From the NCBI RefSeq assembly GCF_005234135.1, contig NZ_CP039965.1, positions 1,520,602 to 1,584,601 on the forward strand: DNA of 64,000 nt, written 5' to 3'. This document shows positions 44,091 to 51,718 of this stretch, one piece after another; the first letter of the stretch is position 1; each line of letters opens with the position of its first letter. This DNA comes from Pseudorhodobacter turbinis (GTDB lineage: Bacteria; Pseudomonadota; Alphaproteobacteria; Rhodobacterales; Rhodobacteraceae). A program made the position numbers and the translations under genes. The notes beneath the pieces were generated by a model that worked only from the letters and a program-made list of their open reading frames with translations, did not search any database and was not told where the DNA came from.

Positions 44091-45472
44091 GCGCGTTCCT
44101 TTTCATCCATCAGCGGGATGTGCAGTTCAAACAGTGCGCCCCGCTGGCTTTCCAGAACCCGGGCGGTGCCGCCATGGGCCTCGGCAATCTTGCGCACGAT
44201 GGCCAGGCCAAGCCCGCAGCCGCCCGAGCTGTCGTCATTCAGGCGGATGAAACGGTCAAAGATACGCTCGCGCATATCTGGCGGGATGCCGGGGCCATCA
44301 TCTTGCACGGTGATCGTCACATCCTCCGGCCCGAAGGTCAGGGCCAATGTGATCTCTCCGCCATTGGGACAGCCGTAATGGCTGGCATTATCCAGCAGGT
44401 TCTCGATTGCCTCTGACAGCATAATCTGATCGCCGAAAACAGGATGCGGCTGGCCCGAGATGTTGAACGACACCTCAATCCCGCTGCGCATCCCATGTTC
44501 GGCAAAACGTCTGGTCAGCGTTTCTGCGAGGGCGCTGATATCTATCGTTTGCCAGCTGTCGGTCTCACTGCGGCCACGGGCTTTCTCCATCGACAAAAGC
44601 TGTTGCGTCAGGCGGCCTGTCCGGCGCGCGGTTTCGGCAAGCTTGGTCACGCGCTGGCGCAAGATGGCCTCATTGGGGGCGGTGGTGGCGGCCTCGGCCT
44701 GGGCCTGAATTGCGGCGATGGGGTTGCGCAATTGATGGGCGGCATCAGAGATAAAGGCATCACGCAGGGCGAAAGCCTCGGTCAGACGCGCGAATAGCGA
44801 ATTTACCGCGCCGACCAGATTGCGCACCTCCTTGGGAACCACGCGTTTGATCGGCCGCAGATCGCCGTCCGAACGTTCCGCCACGGCCTCGCGCAGTTGC
44901 AAAAGGGGCCTTAGGCCAAGGTTGATCCCGAACCAGACCAAAAGCGCGGCCGCGCTGACGACAACGGCCATCAACACCACCGATTGCCCGAAAAGCTGAA
45001 GGCTGAGCGCCTCTCGCTGGATCTTGGTTTGCCAGACATCCACGGTGACCCAGCCACCGAATTCCTGCTCGGCGATGAATTCGCGCAGGGTGACAACGCG
45101 CACGGGCTGGCCAAAGCTGGTGGCATCGTAAAAATATGGGATGCCGGTGTCGATTTCTGCCGTGTCTGGTCGTGGTGGTGCGTCGGAATAGCCGGTGACA
45201 AACCGTCCCTCGGGGCCTTCAATGCGGTAATAGACCGGATCCCCCAGCGCATTGGTCAAGGCATCCAGAAGCTGTTCGGTCAGCATATCGCCATCGCTTA
45301 GCACCACATCGCGCGAGATGGTCAGCGCGACCGCCAGAAGTGTGTCGTCATAAAGCTGCTGCGACATGCGCTCGGCCATGACAAAACGGGCCGCCGCCGC
45401 CAGACAGGCGACCAGGGCAAGTGGCATGACGATCAACACGAACAGGCGGCTGCGCAAAGACCAGCGGTTCAT
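44087..45472 (-). CDS. tctE: Sensor histidine kinase TctE
   Basis: A 461-residue membrane kinase of the TctE group, which senses tricarboxylates outside the cell. It has a first helix (about residues 10-30), a periplasmic domain of about 140 residues (with GIPYFYDATSFGQPVRVVTL), a second helix (about 165-190), a linker, the phospho-acceptor histidine in SDAAHQLRNPIAA, the N box ENLLDNASHYG, DDGPGIPP and GGCGLGLAI. It overlaps tctD (ATGA) and so forms a two-component operon beside the transport genes. Confidence 0.9.
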   Translation of the reverse strand: MNRWSLRSRLFVLIVMPLALVACLAAAARFVMAERMSQQLYDDTLLAVALTISRDVVLSDGDMLTEQLLDALTNALGDPVYYRIEGPEGRFVTGYSDAPPRPDTAEIDTGIPYFYDATSFGQPVRVVTLREFIAEQEFGGWVTVDVWQTKIQREALSLQLFGQSVVLMAVVVSAAALLVWFGINLGLRPLLQLREAVAERSDGDLRPIKRVVPKEVRNLVGAVNSLFARLTEAFALRDAFISDAAHQLRNPIAAIQAQAEAATTAPNEAILRQRVTKLAETARRTGRLTQQLLSMEKARGRSETDSWQTIDISALAETLTRRFAEHGMRSGIEVSFNISGQPHPVFGDQIMLSEAIENLLDNASHYGCPNGGEITLALTFGPEDVTITVQDDGPGIPPDMRERIFDRFIRLNDDSSGGCGLGLAIVRKIAEAHGGTARVLESQRGALFELHIPLMDEKERA

Positions 45473-46140
45473 GCGGGTGTGTCATCCAGCAGATATCCCA
45501 ACCCGCGCGCGGTGCGGATGCTCACGCCGGTATTGGCCAGTTTGCGCCGCAGACGGGATATCAGAAGCTCTACCGCATTGGCCTCTACCTCGGAGCCGAT
45601 GCCGTAAAGCGTATCCGCGATCCGCTCTTTGGAGACAATCCTTCCGCTATGGTCCATCAGACATTCCAGCAAGGCCAATTCACGACGTGGCAGGTCGATC
45701 GGCCCTGCGGGGCCAATGACGGTGCGGGCGGTCTGGTTGAACTGGATCTGGCCGATTTCACGGATGCCGGTCTGGATATCGGCGCGCCGCCGCGACAGGG
45801 CCCTGATCCGGGCCGTCAGCTCTGCCATGTCAAAGGGTTTGACCAGATAATCATCCGCGCCCGCATCCAAACCCGTTACGCGGTCGCTTAAATCACTGCG
45901 CGCCGTCAGCATGATTATGGGTATGCCAGAGCCTTGTTTGCGCAGGGCGCGCACGATCTCTATCCCGTTGCGGCCCGGAAGGTTGATGTCGATAATCGCG
46001 ATATCCCCGCCCTCGGAAGCAAGGAAGCGGTAAGCCTCATCGCCGTCGGCCAACCAGTCGACAGCATAGCCCTGATCGCGCAGGGCATTCGCAATCCCTT
46101 GTGCGAGGCTTTCATTGTCTTCGACCAGTACAATCCGCAT
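45469..46140 (-). CDS. tctD: Response regulator TctD (OmpR family)
   Basis: A 223-residue regulator. The receiver domain has the acidic pair ED at residues 8-9, the phosphorylation aspartate in IAIIDINLPG and lysine in DYLVKPFD. The C-terminal winged helix of OmpR type includes PIDLPRRELALLECLM and VEANAVELLISRLRRKL. It is divergent from tctC and should activate the transport genes when tricarboxylate is present; four 11-base-spaced repeats just upstream of both genes are good candidates for its binding sites. ATG 46140 aligns with the conserved start MRIVLVED. Confidence 0.92.
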   Translation of the reverse strand: MRIVLVEDNESLAQGIANALRDQGYAVDWLADGDEAYRFLASEGGDIAIIDINLPGRNGIEIVRALRKQGSGIPIIMLTARSDLSDRVTGLDAGADDYLVKPFDMAELTARIRALSRRRADIQTGIREIGQIQFNQTARTVIGPAGPIDLPRRELALLECLMDHSGRIVSKERIADTLYGIGSEVEANAVELLISRLRRKLANTGVSIRTARGLGYLLDDTPA

Positions 46141-46159
46141 TTGTTTGCCCGCAATAGGG

Positions 46160-46203
46160 TTTCGACAGGTTTTCGACAGCATGCGCAAATACTGTGCAAA
46201 TTA
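46160..46203 (+). promoter_or_regulatory. Four 11-base-phased repeats between tctD and tctC
   Basis: TTTCGACAG at 46160 and again at 46171, then TGCGCAAAT at 46182 and TGTGCAAAT at 46193: four units starting exactly 11 bases apart. OmpR-type regulators bind head-to-tail repeats with this period. The block begins 20 bases upstream of the tctD start and ends about 116 bases upstream of tctC. Confidence 0.6.
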
Positions 46204-46318
46204 TCAAGTCGCTTTGGGGGACGTTGTTTGCGGCGACTTTTTGGGGGCACGACATTTTTGATGTAATAGCACAAGATATCGGGCAACCTTGTTAGTGAAA
46301 TATGGGAGAGAATGAAAT

Positions 46319-47425
46319 ATGACTAAATTATTTTCAACAACGCGCCGCGGCGCGCTTGGGCTTGCACTCGGTGCGGCTGCCACATTGGGGCTTTCAATGC
46401 CCGCAGCGGCAGAGGTTTCCTTTGAGGGCAAAACGATCGAATTCATTATTCCGTTTTCTGCGGGTGGCGGCTCTGACACTTGGGCGCGTTTCAATGCGCC
46501 GCTTTTGGGCAAATACCTGCCCGGCAACCCGACCATCGTTGTGGTGAACGAGCCCGGCGGCGGGTCGACCAAGGGGGCCAACCTCTTTGCGGCGCGCGCC
46601 AAGCCCGACGGGTTGACGGTGCTTGGTACCTCCGGTTCCACACAGTTTCCCTATCTGCTGGGCGATCCGCGCGTGCGTTATGAATATGCCGATTGGGAAA
46701 TTGTGATGGCGGCGCCAACGGGTGGTGTTGCCTATGTTTCGCCGTCAACGGGCGTTTCCTCGTTTGAGGAAATCGGCAAGCTCAAGGGGCAAAAGCTGAT
46801 CTATGCAAGCCAGGGGGCGACATCGCTTGATCTGGTGCCGCTTTTGGGGTTCAAGCAGCTGGGCCTTGATGTGCAGCACGTCTTTGGCTTCAAAGGTCGC
46901 GGCGATGGCCGTCTGGCGTTTGAGCGGGGCGAGACCAATATCGATTATCAGACCTCCTCGGCCTATATCAAGAACGTACAGCCATTGGTGGAGGCTGGCA
47001 CAGCCGTGCCTTTGTTCAGCTGGGGCGCTTTGGACGAGGACGGCAACCCTGTGCGGGACCCGACCTTCCCCGATCTCCCCGATTTTTCCGAAGCCTATGA
47101 GCTGATGACCGGCAATGCACCCGAAGGCCCGGAATTTGATGCCTATTTTGCCTTCTTTACCGCAGGCTTCCCGGCGCAAAAGATGATGTTTCTGCCCAAA
47201 GGCACCTCGCAAGAAGTAGTGGATGCATATCAAGCGGCCGTTACAGCAATGAAGGGCGATCCGGATTATATCGCAAAGAAGGAAGCCATTCTTGGCACTT
47301 ATGAGCAGGTAACCGGCAAAGCGGCTGATACGCTTTACAAGCGCGGCACCGTGATTTCGCCAGAGTTGCGCAAGCAGGTGGTCGATATGCTGGCCGCTGA
47401 ATACAACGTCAAACTCGGCGATTGA
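46319..47425 (+). CDS. tctC: Tripartite tricarboxylate transporter substrate-binding protein TctC
   Basis: A 368-residue exported binding protein of the TctC/BugT group. The signal peptide (about residues 1-32, ending AAA) starts with a twin-arginine-like TTRRGALGLALG. The mature part has IEFIIPFSAGGGSDTWAR, the P..(P/A)GG loop that contacts the ligand carboxylates, and NPTIVVVNEPGGGSTKGAN. TctC presents citrate-like acids to TctAB. ATG 46319 has GGGAGAGAA upstream. It is the first gene of the operon and is separated from tctA by a hairpin. Confidence 0.9.
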   Translation: MTKLFSTTRRGALGLALGAAATLGLSMPAAAEVSFEGKTIEFIIPFSAGGGSDTWARFNAPLLGKYLPGNPTIVVVNEPGGGSTKGANLFAARAKPDGLTVLGTSGSTQFPYLLGDPRVRYEYADWEIVMAAPTGGVAYVSPSTGVSSFEEIGKLKGQKLIYASQGATSLDLVPLLGFKQLGLDVQHVFGFKGRGDGRLAFERGETNIDYQTSSAYIKNVQPLVEAGTAVPLFSWGALDEDGNPVRDPTFPDLPDFSEAYELMTGNAPEGPEFDAYFAFFTAGFPAQKMMFLPKGTSQEVVDAYQAAVTAMKGDPDYIAKKEAILGTYEQVTGKAADTLYKRGTVISPELRKQVVDMLAAEYNVKLGD

Positions 47426-47433
47426 TAATCTTC

Positions 47434-47463
47434 CGGCGGCCCAACTGTTGAGGCGGGCCGCCG
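47434..47463 (+). other. Intercistronic hairpin between tctC and tctA
   Basis: Nine-base perfect stem CGGCGGCCC (47434-47442) / GGGCCGCCG (47455-47463) with a 12-base loop and no T-tract. It lies directly after tctC, where such hairpins often protect the binding-protein mRNA or lower expression of the membrane subunits. Confidence 0.7.
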
Positions 47464-47532
47464 ACCCCGATTTTCGCATCGAAACCGTCGTAAGTCCGGT
47501 GCCCCTGCGCGCGCCGGGCGGGAGCATTTGAT

Positions 47533-49512
47533 ATGATCGATACACTGCTTACAGCCCTCGCAACCCTGCTGACATTCCAGCACATGGCCTACATGCTGCT
47601 TGGTGTGACTGTCGGGTTGACGATTGGCGTTATTCCGGGCCTTGGCGGGATCGCCGGCCTGTCTTTGTTGGTGCCGTTTCTATATGGGATGGACCCGATT
47701 TCGGCGCTGGGCATGTTGATCGGTCTTGTGGCCGTTATTCCTACCTCGGACACTTTTGCATCCGTGTTGATGGGAATTCCGGGCTCAAGCGCCAGTCAGG
47801 CGACTGTGCTTGATGGCTTTCCTTTGGCCAAACAGGGCCAAGCGGCGCGGGCCTTGTCGGCGGCCTTTATTTCATCCCTGTTCGGCGGCATCGTCGGTGC
47901 GGTTATCCTGACGTTCTTTGTGCTTGTTGCGCGCCCGTTGATCTTGCTTTTCGGATCGGCGGAATTGTTCATGCTGGCGCTGTTCGGCCTGTCGATGGTG
48001 GCGGTTCTTGCGGGCCGAAGCTTGCCCAAGGGGCTGGCTGCTGCGGTGATCGGGCTTTTGATCGGCTCTATCGGGGCGGCACCTGCCACCGGCGAATTCC
48101 GGATGATCTTTGGCACCGAGTATCTTTACGACGGTATCCCGTTGGTCATCATCGGCCTTGGCCTTTTCGCCATCCCCGAGATTTCCGACCTTCTGCGTAA
48201 GAACGCCTCTATTGCAGAGCGTAACGCCCTTGGCAGCGGCTGGTTTCAGGGCTTGCGCGACTGGTGGGCGAACCTGTTCCTGTCCATCCGTTGTTCCGGT
48301 TTCGGCTGTCTGATCGGTGCGATTCCGGGGCTTGGGGGCTCGGTGGTGGATTGGATCGCCTATGGCCATGCGGTGCAGACGAGCAAGACAAACCCGAATT
48401 TTGGCAATGGCGATATTCGCGGCGTGATCGCACCTGAAAGCGCCAATAACGCGATGCAGGGCGGTGCCCTTCTGCCGACAATGCTGTTTGGTATTCCGGG
48501 GTCGGGCTCTATGGCGGTGTTCCTTGGCGGCATGGTTTTGATCGGGATTGAGCCGGGACCGTCAATGGTCGGGGCGGATCTGAATATCACCTATTCAATC
48601 ATCTGGTCGCTGGCGATTGCCAATATCATGGGTGCGGGCATCTGTATGATGCTGGCGCAGCCGATCTCCAAGCTGACATCGGTGCCGTTCCATTATCTCG
48701 CACCTTTCATGATCGCGCTGATCTGTTTTGCCGCGTTTCAGGCAACGCGTGACCTGTCGGATCTGGTGGCCCTGTTGGTCATCGGGGTTGTCGGCATCTT
48801 GATGAAACGTTTTGGCTGGCCGCGTCCGGCCTTGCTGATCGGTTTCGTGCTTGCCCCGCAGGCAGAGACCTTCTTTTATCAGGCGTTGCAGTTCAACGGT
48901 TGGGGATTCCTGATCCGTCCGGGCGTGTTGATTATCGCGGCGATGACCTTTGCCTCGGTGTATTTCGGGCTGAAGAACCGGGTCGATGATACCGGCGCGA
49001 CGGGTGAGGGCGTGATGACATCGCGGTCCAGCCGCACGATCCAGATCGGCTTTGCGCTTGCGATGATGGCCTTCTTTGCTGTCGCGCTTTGGGATGCGCT
49101 TGAACATTCCTTCCTTGGTGCGGTCTTCCCACTTGGGGTTGGTGTGGTTGGGCTGGTCTTCGGGCTGATCCTGTTGGTCCACCTGTGGCATGGGCATGAG
49201 GATCATCCGGCGTTTTTCGACTATGAGATCGTCGGGGATCATGTTGGCAACAGCGGCAACAGCTGGTTCTGGACGGGTCCGGCATGGATCGCGGGTCTGG
49301 TCGCGGCGACGGCGGTGGTCGGGTTCTATATCTCGATGATCTTGTTCTTTGTCGCCTTCTTGCGGTTGCGGGCCAAGGCGAGCTGGTTGATGACAGCCGC
49401 GCTGACGCTTGCCGCTGCGGGGCTTATTCTGGCGATGGCCTATATGCTTAGCCTGAACTTCCCGTCGGGATGGTTGCAAGGCGCCTATGATCTGCCTTGG
49501 CCGATCCGTTGA
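47533..49512 (+). CDS. tctAB: Fused tripartite tricarboxylate transporter membrane protein TctA-TctB
   Basis: A 659-residue membrane protein. Residues 1 to about 495 are TctA, with the duplicated family motifs VGLTIGVIPGLGGIAGLSLLVPF and LIGAIPGLGGSVVDWIAYG, and APESANNAMQGGALLPTMLFGIPGSGSMAVFLGG. After a short hydrophilic linker (about 490-505) the last about 150 residues hold four more helices in the pattern of the small subunit TctB (FFAVALWDALEHSFLGAVFPLGVG and later PSGWLQGAYDLPWP). No separate tctB exists in the cluster, which supports a fusion. GGGAG precedes ATG 47533. Confidence 0.88.
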   Translation: MIDTLLTALATLLTFQHMAYMLLGVTVGLTIGVIPGLGGIAGLSLLVPFLYGMDPISALGMLIGLVAVIPTSDTFASVLMGIPGSSASQATVLDGFPLAKQGQAARALSAAFISSLFGGIVGAVILTFFVLVARPLILLFGSAELFMLALFGLSMVAVLAGRSLPKGLAAAVIGLLIGSIGAAPATGEFRMIFGTEYLYDGIPLVIIGLGLFAIPEISDLLRKNASIAERNALGSGWFQGLRDWWANLFLSIRCSGFGCLIGAIPGLGGSVVDWIAYGHAVQTSKTNPNFGNGDIRGVIAPESANNAMQGGALLPTMLFGIPGSGSMAVFLGGMVLIGIEPGPSMVGADLNITYSIIWSLAIANIMGAGICMMLAQPISKLTSVPFHYLAPFMIALICFAAFQATRDLSDLVALLVIGVVGILMKRFGWPRPALLIGFVLAPQAETFFYQALQFNGWGFLIRPGVLIIAAMTFASVYFGLKNRVDDTGATGEGVMTSRSSRTIQIGFALAMMAFFAVALWDALEHSFLGAVFPLGVGVVGLVFGLILLVHLWHGHEDHPAFFDYEIVGDHVGNSGNSWFWTGPAWIAGLVAATAVVGFYISMILFFVAFLRLRAKASWLMTAALTLAAAGLILAMAYMLSLNFPSGWLQGAYDLPWPIR

Positions 49513-49523
49513 GGAGTGTGGAT

Positions 49524-50618
49524 ATGACACAAACAGCAATCCCGTTTTGGTTCCTGCGCGGCGGTACGTCGCGCGGGCCCTATTTCAAACGCAGCGACCT
49601 GCCCGAGGATCGTGAGACTTTGGCCGAGGTACTGCTTGCGGTGCTTGGCTCTGGCCATCCGCTCAATATTGACGGTATTGGCGGCGGGGCGGCGGTGACC
49701 ACCAAGGTTGCCATGCTGTCGCGTTCGGACGATCCCGAGGCGGATGTGGATTACTTCTTTGCGCAGGTCTCGGTTGAGGATCGCACTGTCGATTTCAAGC
49801 CGACCTGTGGCAATATCCTGTCGGGTGTCGGGCCTGCCGCGCTGGAAATGGGCTTGGTGGAACCGACGGGCGATGAGACCCGCATCCGCGTTCTGGCCGT
49901 CAATACCGGCGCGCGGGTAGAGGCGGTTGTTCAGACCCCTGGTGGTTCGGTGAACTATGAGGGCACTGCTGCGATTGATGGCGTGCCGGGGACGGGTGCG
50001 CCGATCTACCTCAACTTCATGGGGGTTGTCGGGTCCAGCACTGGGGCTTTGCTTCCGACAGGGGCTACGCGCGATGTGATCGATGGGATAGAGGTGACTT
50101 GCATGGATGTTGCCATGCCGATGGTCATCGCCCGCGCTGCCGACTTTGGGCTGACCGGCCATGAGAGCGCCGCCGATCTGGATGCCAACCGTGATTTCTA
50201 TGCGCGGATGGAACCCATTCGGATTGAGGCGGGCAAGCGTATGGGCATGGGCGATGTGTCCGGCTCTGTCACGCCGAAGTTCGGGCTGCTGTCGGGGCCC
50301 AAGGCGGGCGGTACCATCACCGCGCGTTATTTCATGCCCAGAAACTGCCACCCGACAATGGCGGTGACCGGCTCTCAATGTCTGGCGTCTTGTGTGCTGA
50401 CGCCCGGCACCGTGGCCGAGGGCTTGTTTGACGCCCCAAAGGGCAATCCCGCACTTGTGGTGATTGAACATGCGTCGGGCACGATCGAGGTTACGGTCGA
50501 TTACAGCAATGACGCCGACGGCTTTCACCTGCGCTCTGCCGGGCTTTTGCGCACGGCGCGATTGCTGGCCCGTGGTGAGGTTTTTGTGCCTACAAACATC
50601 TGGGCCGGTCTCGCATAA
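49524..50618 (+). CDS. PrpF-family isomerase (aconitate/oxalomesaconate type), altered C-terminus
   Basis: A 364-residue PrpF-type protein with the diaminopimelate-epimerase fold. It has WFLRGGTSRGPYFKRSDLP at the start, GIGGGAAVTTKVA, the catalytic cysteine in FKPTCGNILSGVGPAALE, and a second half with FMPRNCHPTMAVTGSQCLASC. PrpF moves the double bond of aconitate-like acids (trans-aconitate, 2-methylaconitate); a close relative is 4-oxalomesaconate tautomerase. The gene has GAGGA upstream and follows tctAB by 11 bases. The last few residues (after FVPTNI) are read from dehydrogenase sequence in another frame, the result of a deletion at about 50600. Confidence 0.85.
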   Translation: MTQTAIPFWFLRGGTSRGPYFKRSDLPEDRETLAEVLLAVLGSGHPLNIDGIGGGAAVTTKVAMLSRSDDPEADVDYFFAQVSVEDRTVDFKPTCGNILSGVGPAALEMGLVEPTGDETRIRVLAVNTGARVEAVVQTPGGSVNYEGTAAIDGVPGTGAPIYLNFMGVVGSSTGALLPTGATRDVIDGIEVTCMDVAMPMVIARAADFGLTGHESAADLDANRDFYARMEPIRIEAGKRMGMGDVSGSVTPKFGLLSGPKAGGTITARYFMPRNCHPTMAVTGSQCLASCVLTPGTVAEGLFDAPKGNPALVVIEHASGTIEVTVDYSNDADGFHLRSAGLLRTARLLARGEVFVPTNIWAGLA

Positions 50619-51477
50619 CAGCTATCCACCGCGTGCCGAGGGCGGGCTGAACCCCTCGGGTGAGCTGCGCAAACGGCTGGACCTTTTCGCCAATATCCGT
50701 CCCGCCCGCAGCCGTGCCGGTATTGCGCCGCGCACAGGGGTGCCGATTGATCTGGTGGTGGTGCGCGAAAACACCGAAGGGTTTTATGCCGACCGCAATA
50801 TGTTTGCAGGCGCGGGTGAGGTGATGCCGACCGAGGATGTCGCACTTGCCTTTCGCAAGATTACCCGCAGCGCCAGCCTGAACATTGCCCGCGCCGCCTT
50901 TGCCGAGGCCGAGGCGCGGCGCAAGACGGGTACGGGGGCGGGCAAGGTGACGGCTGTGCATAAGGCCAATGTCATGCGGGTCTCGGACGGGTTGTTCCTG
51001 GATTGTGTGCGCAGCGTTGCCAAGGAGCACCCGCAGATCGCCTATGACGAGCGGCTGGTGGATGCGATGTGCGCCCATCTGGTGCGCAATCCGGCAGAGT
51101 TTGACGTGATCTGCACCACCAATATGTTTGGCGATATCCTGTCCGATCTGGCCTCGGAAATCGCGGGCAGCCTGGGGCTTGCGGCCTCGCTGAACGCGGG
51201 GGCCGATAACGCGATGGCACAGGCACAGCACGGATCGGCCCCCGATATCGCGGGGCAGGACAAGGCGAATCCGTCCTCCTTGATTGGATCGGCGGCGATG
51301 TTGCTGGATTGGCTGGGTGCCAAGCGCAAGGATGCCACTTTATGTGCGGCGGCCAAGGCCGTCGATGCGGCACTGGAGGCGGTGTTGTTGCAGCCCGAAA
51401 AACGTACAGGCGATCTGGGCGGGAGGTCGGGCACCCGCGCCTTTGCCGAGGCGGTTGCGGGCGCGTTAAAGCCTTAG
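50602..51477 (+). pseudogene. Isocitrate/isopropylmalate-type dehydrogenase, lacking its N-terminal part
   Basis: From GPVSHNSYPP at 50602 the frame encodes about 291 residues of a beta-decarboxylating dehydrogenase (isocitrate/isopropylmalate/tartrate family). It keeps NPSGELRKRLDLFANIRPAR (substrate arginines), VVRENTEGFYAD (tyrosine), AVHKANVMR (lysine) and TTNMFGDILSDLASEI (metal aspartates). The first about 75 residues, including the GDGIGPE motif, are missing: the frame upstream lies in prpF sequence of a different frame, and no start codon with a ribosome-binding site is present. No stop codons have built up, so the loss is recent. The end is intact (TAG 51475-51477). Confidence 0.85.
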
Positions 51478-51718
51478 TTTGCCAAAATTTTCAGGTGCGC
51501 AGGCGTGGCCCCGGACCGCGATTGATTTGCCCCCGAAGCTCTGCCATAGCTCTGTCGCTGCATCATAAAAATGCAGCGGCCATTTTCAGCGAATGCGCGG
51601 CGGATTTGTGCATGACGGTTTGTTCCGGAGCCACGAGATGCTAGACAGGGGATGAGTAAAGGGATAGATGAAGGCAGTTAGCGCTAACAATTACGCAGCC
51701 CCGCAGAAAGGTAGACCC
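51478..51718. other. Upstream region of zwf
   Basis: 241 bases. An eight-base stem CGCTGCAT (51556-51563) / ATGCAGCG (51571-51578) without a clear T-tract may end transcripts of the tct operon. The zwf operator lies at 51677-51688. A -35/-10 pair for zwf could not be placed with confidence. Confidence 0.45.
51677..51688. promoter_or_regulatory. LacI-family-like operator of zwf-pgl-pgi
   Basis: GTTAGCGCTAAC is a perfect 12-base palindrome with central CG, the form bound by LacI/GntR-type sugar repressors. It lies 31 bases before the zwf ATG at 51719, where a bound repressor would block the polymerase. No LacI-type gene is in the window. Confidence 0.65.

Noticed and set aside
50464..50601. 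ATG 50464 as start of the dehydrogenase gene
   Set aside because: That part of the frame lies inside prpF in another frame and gives a basic, unrelated sequence; family similarity begins only at 50602.
51556..51578. Terminator after the truncated dehydrogenase
   Set aside because: The eight-base stem is sound, but it is not followed by a T-tract, so it is noted only as part of the zwf upstream region.
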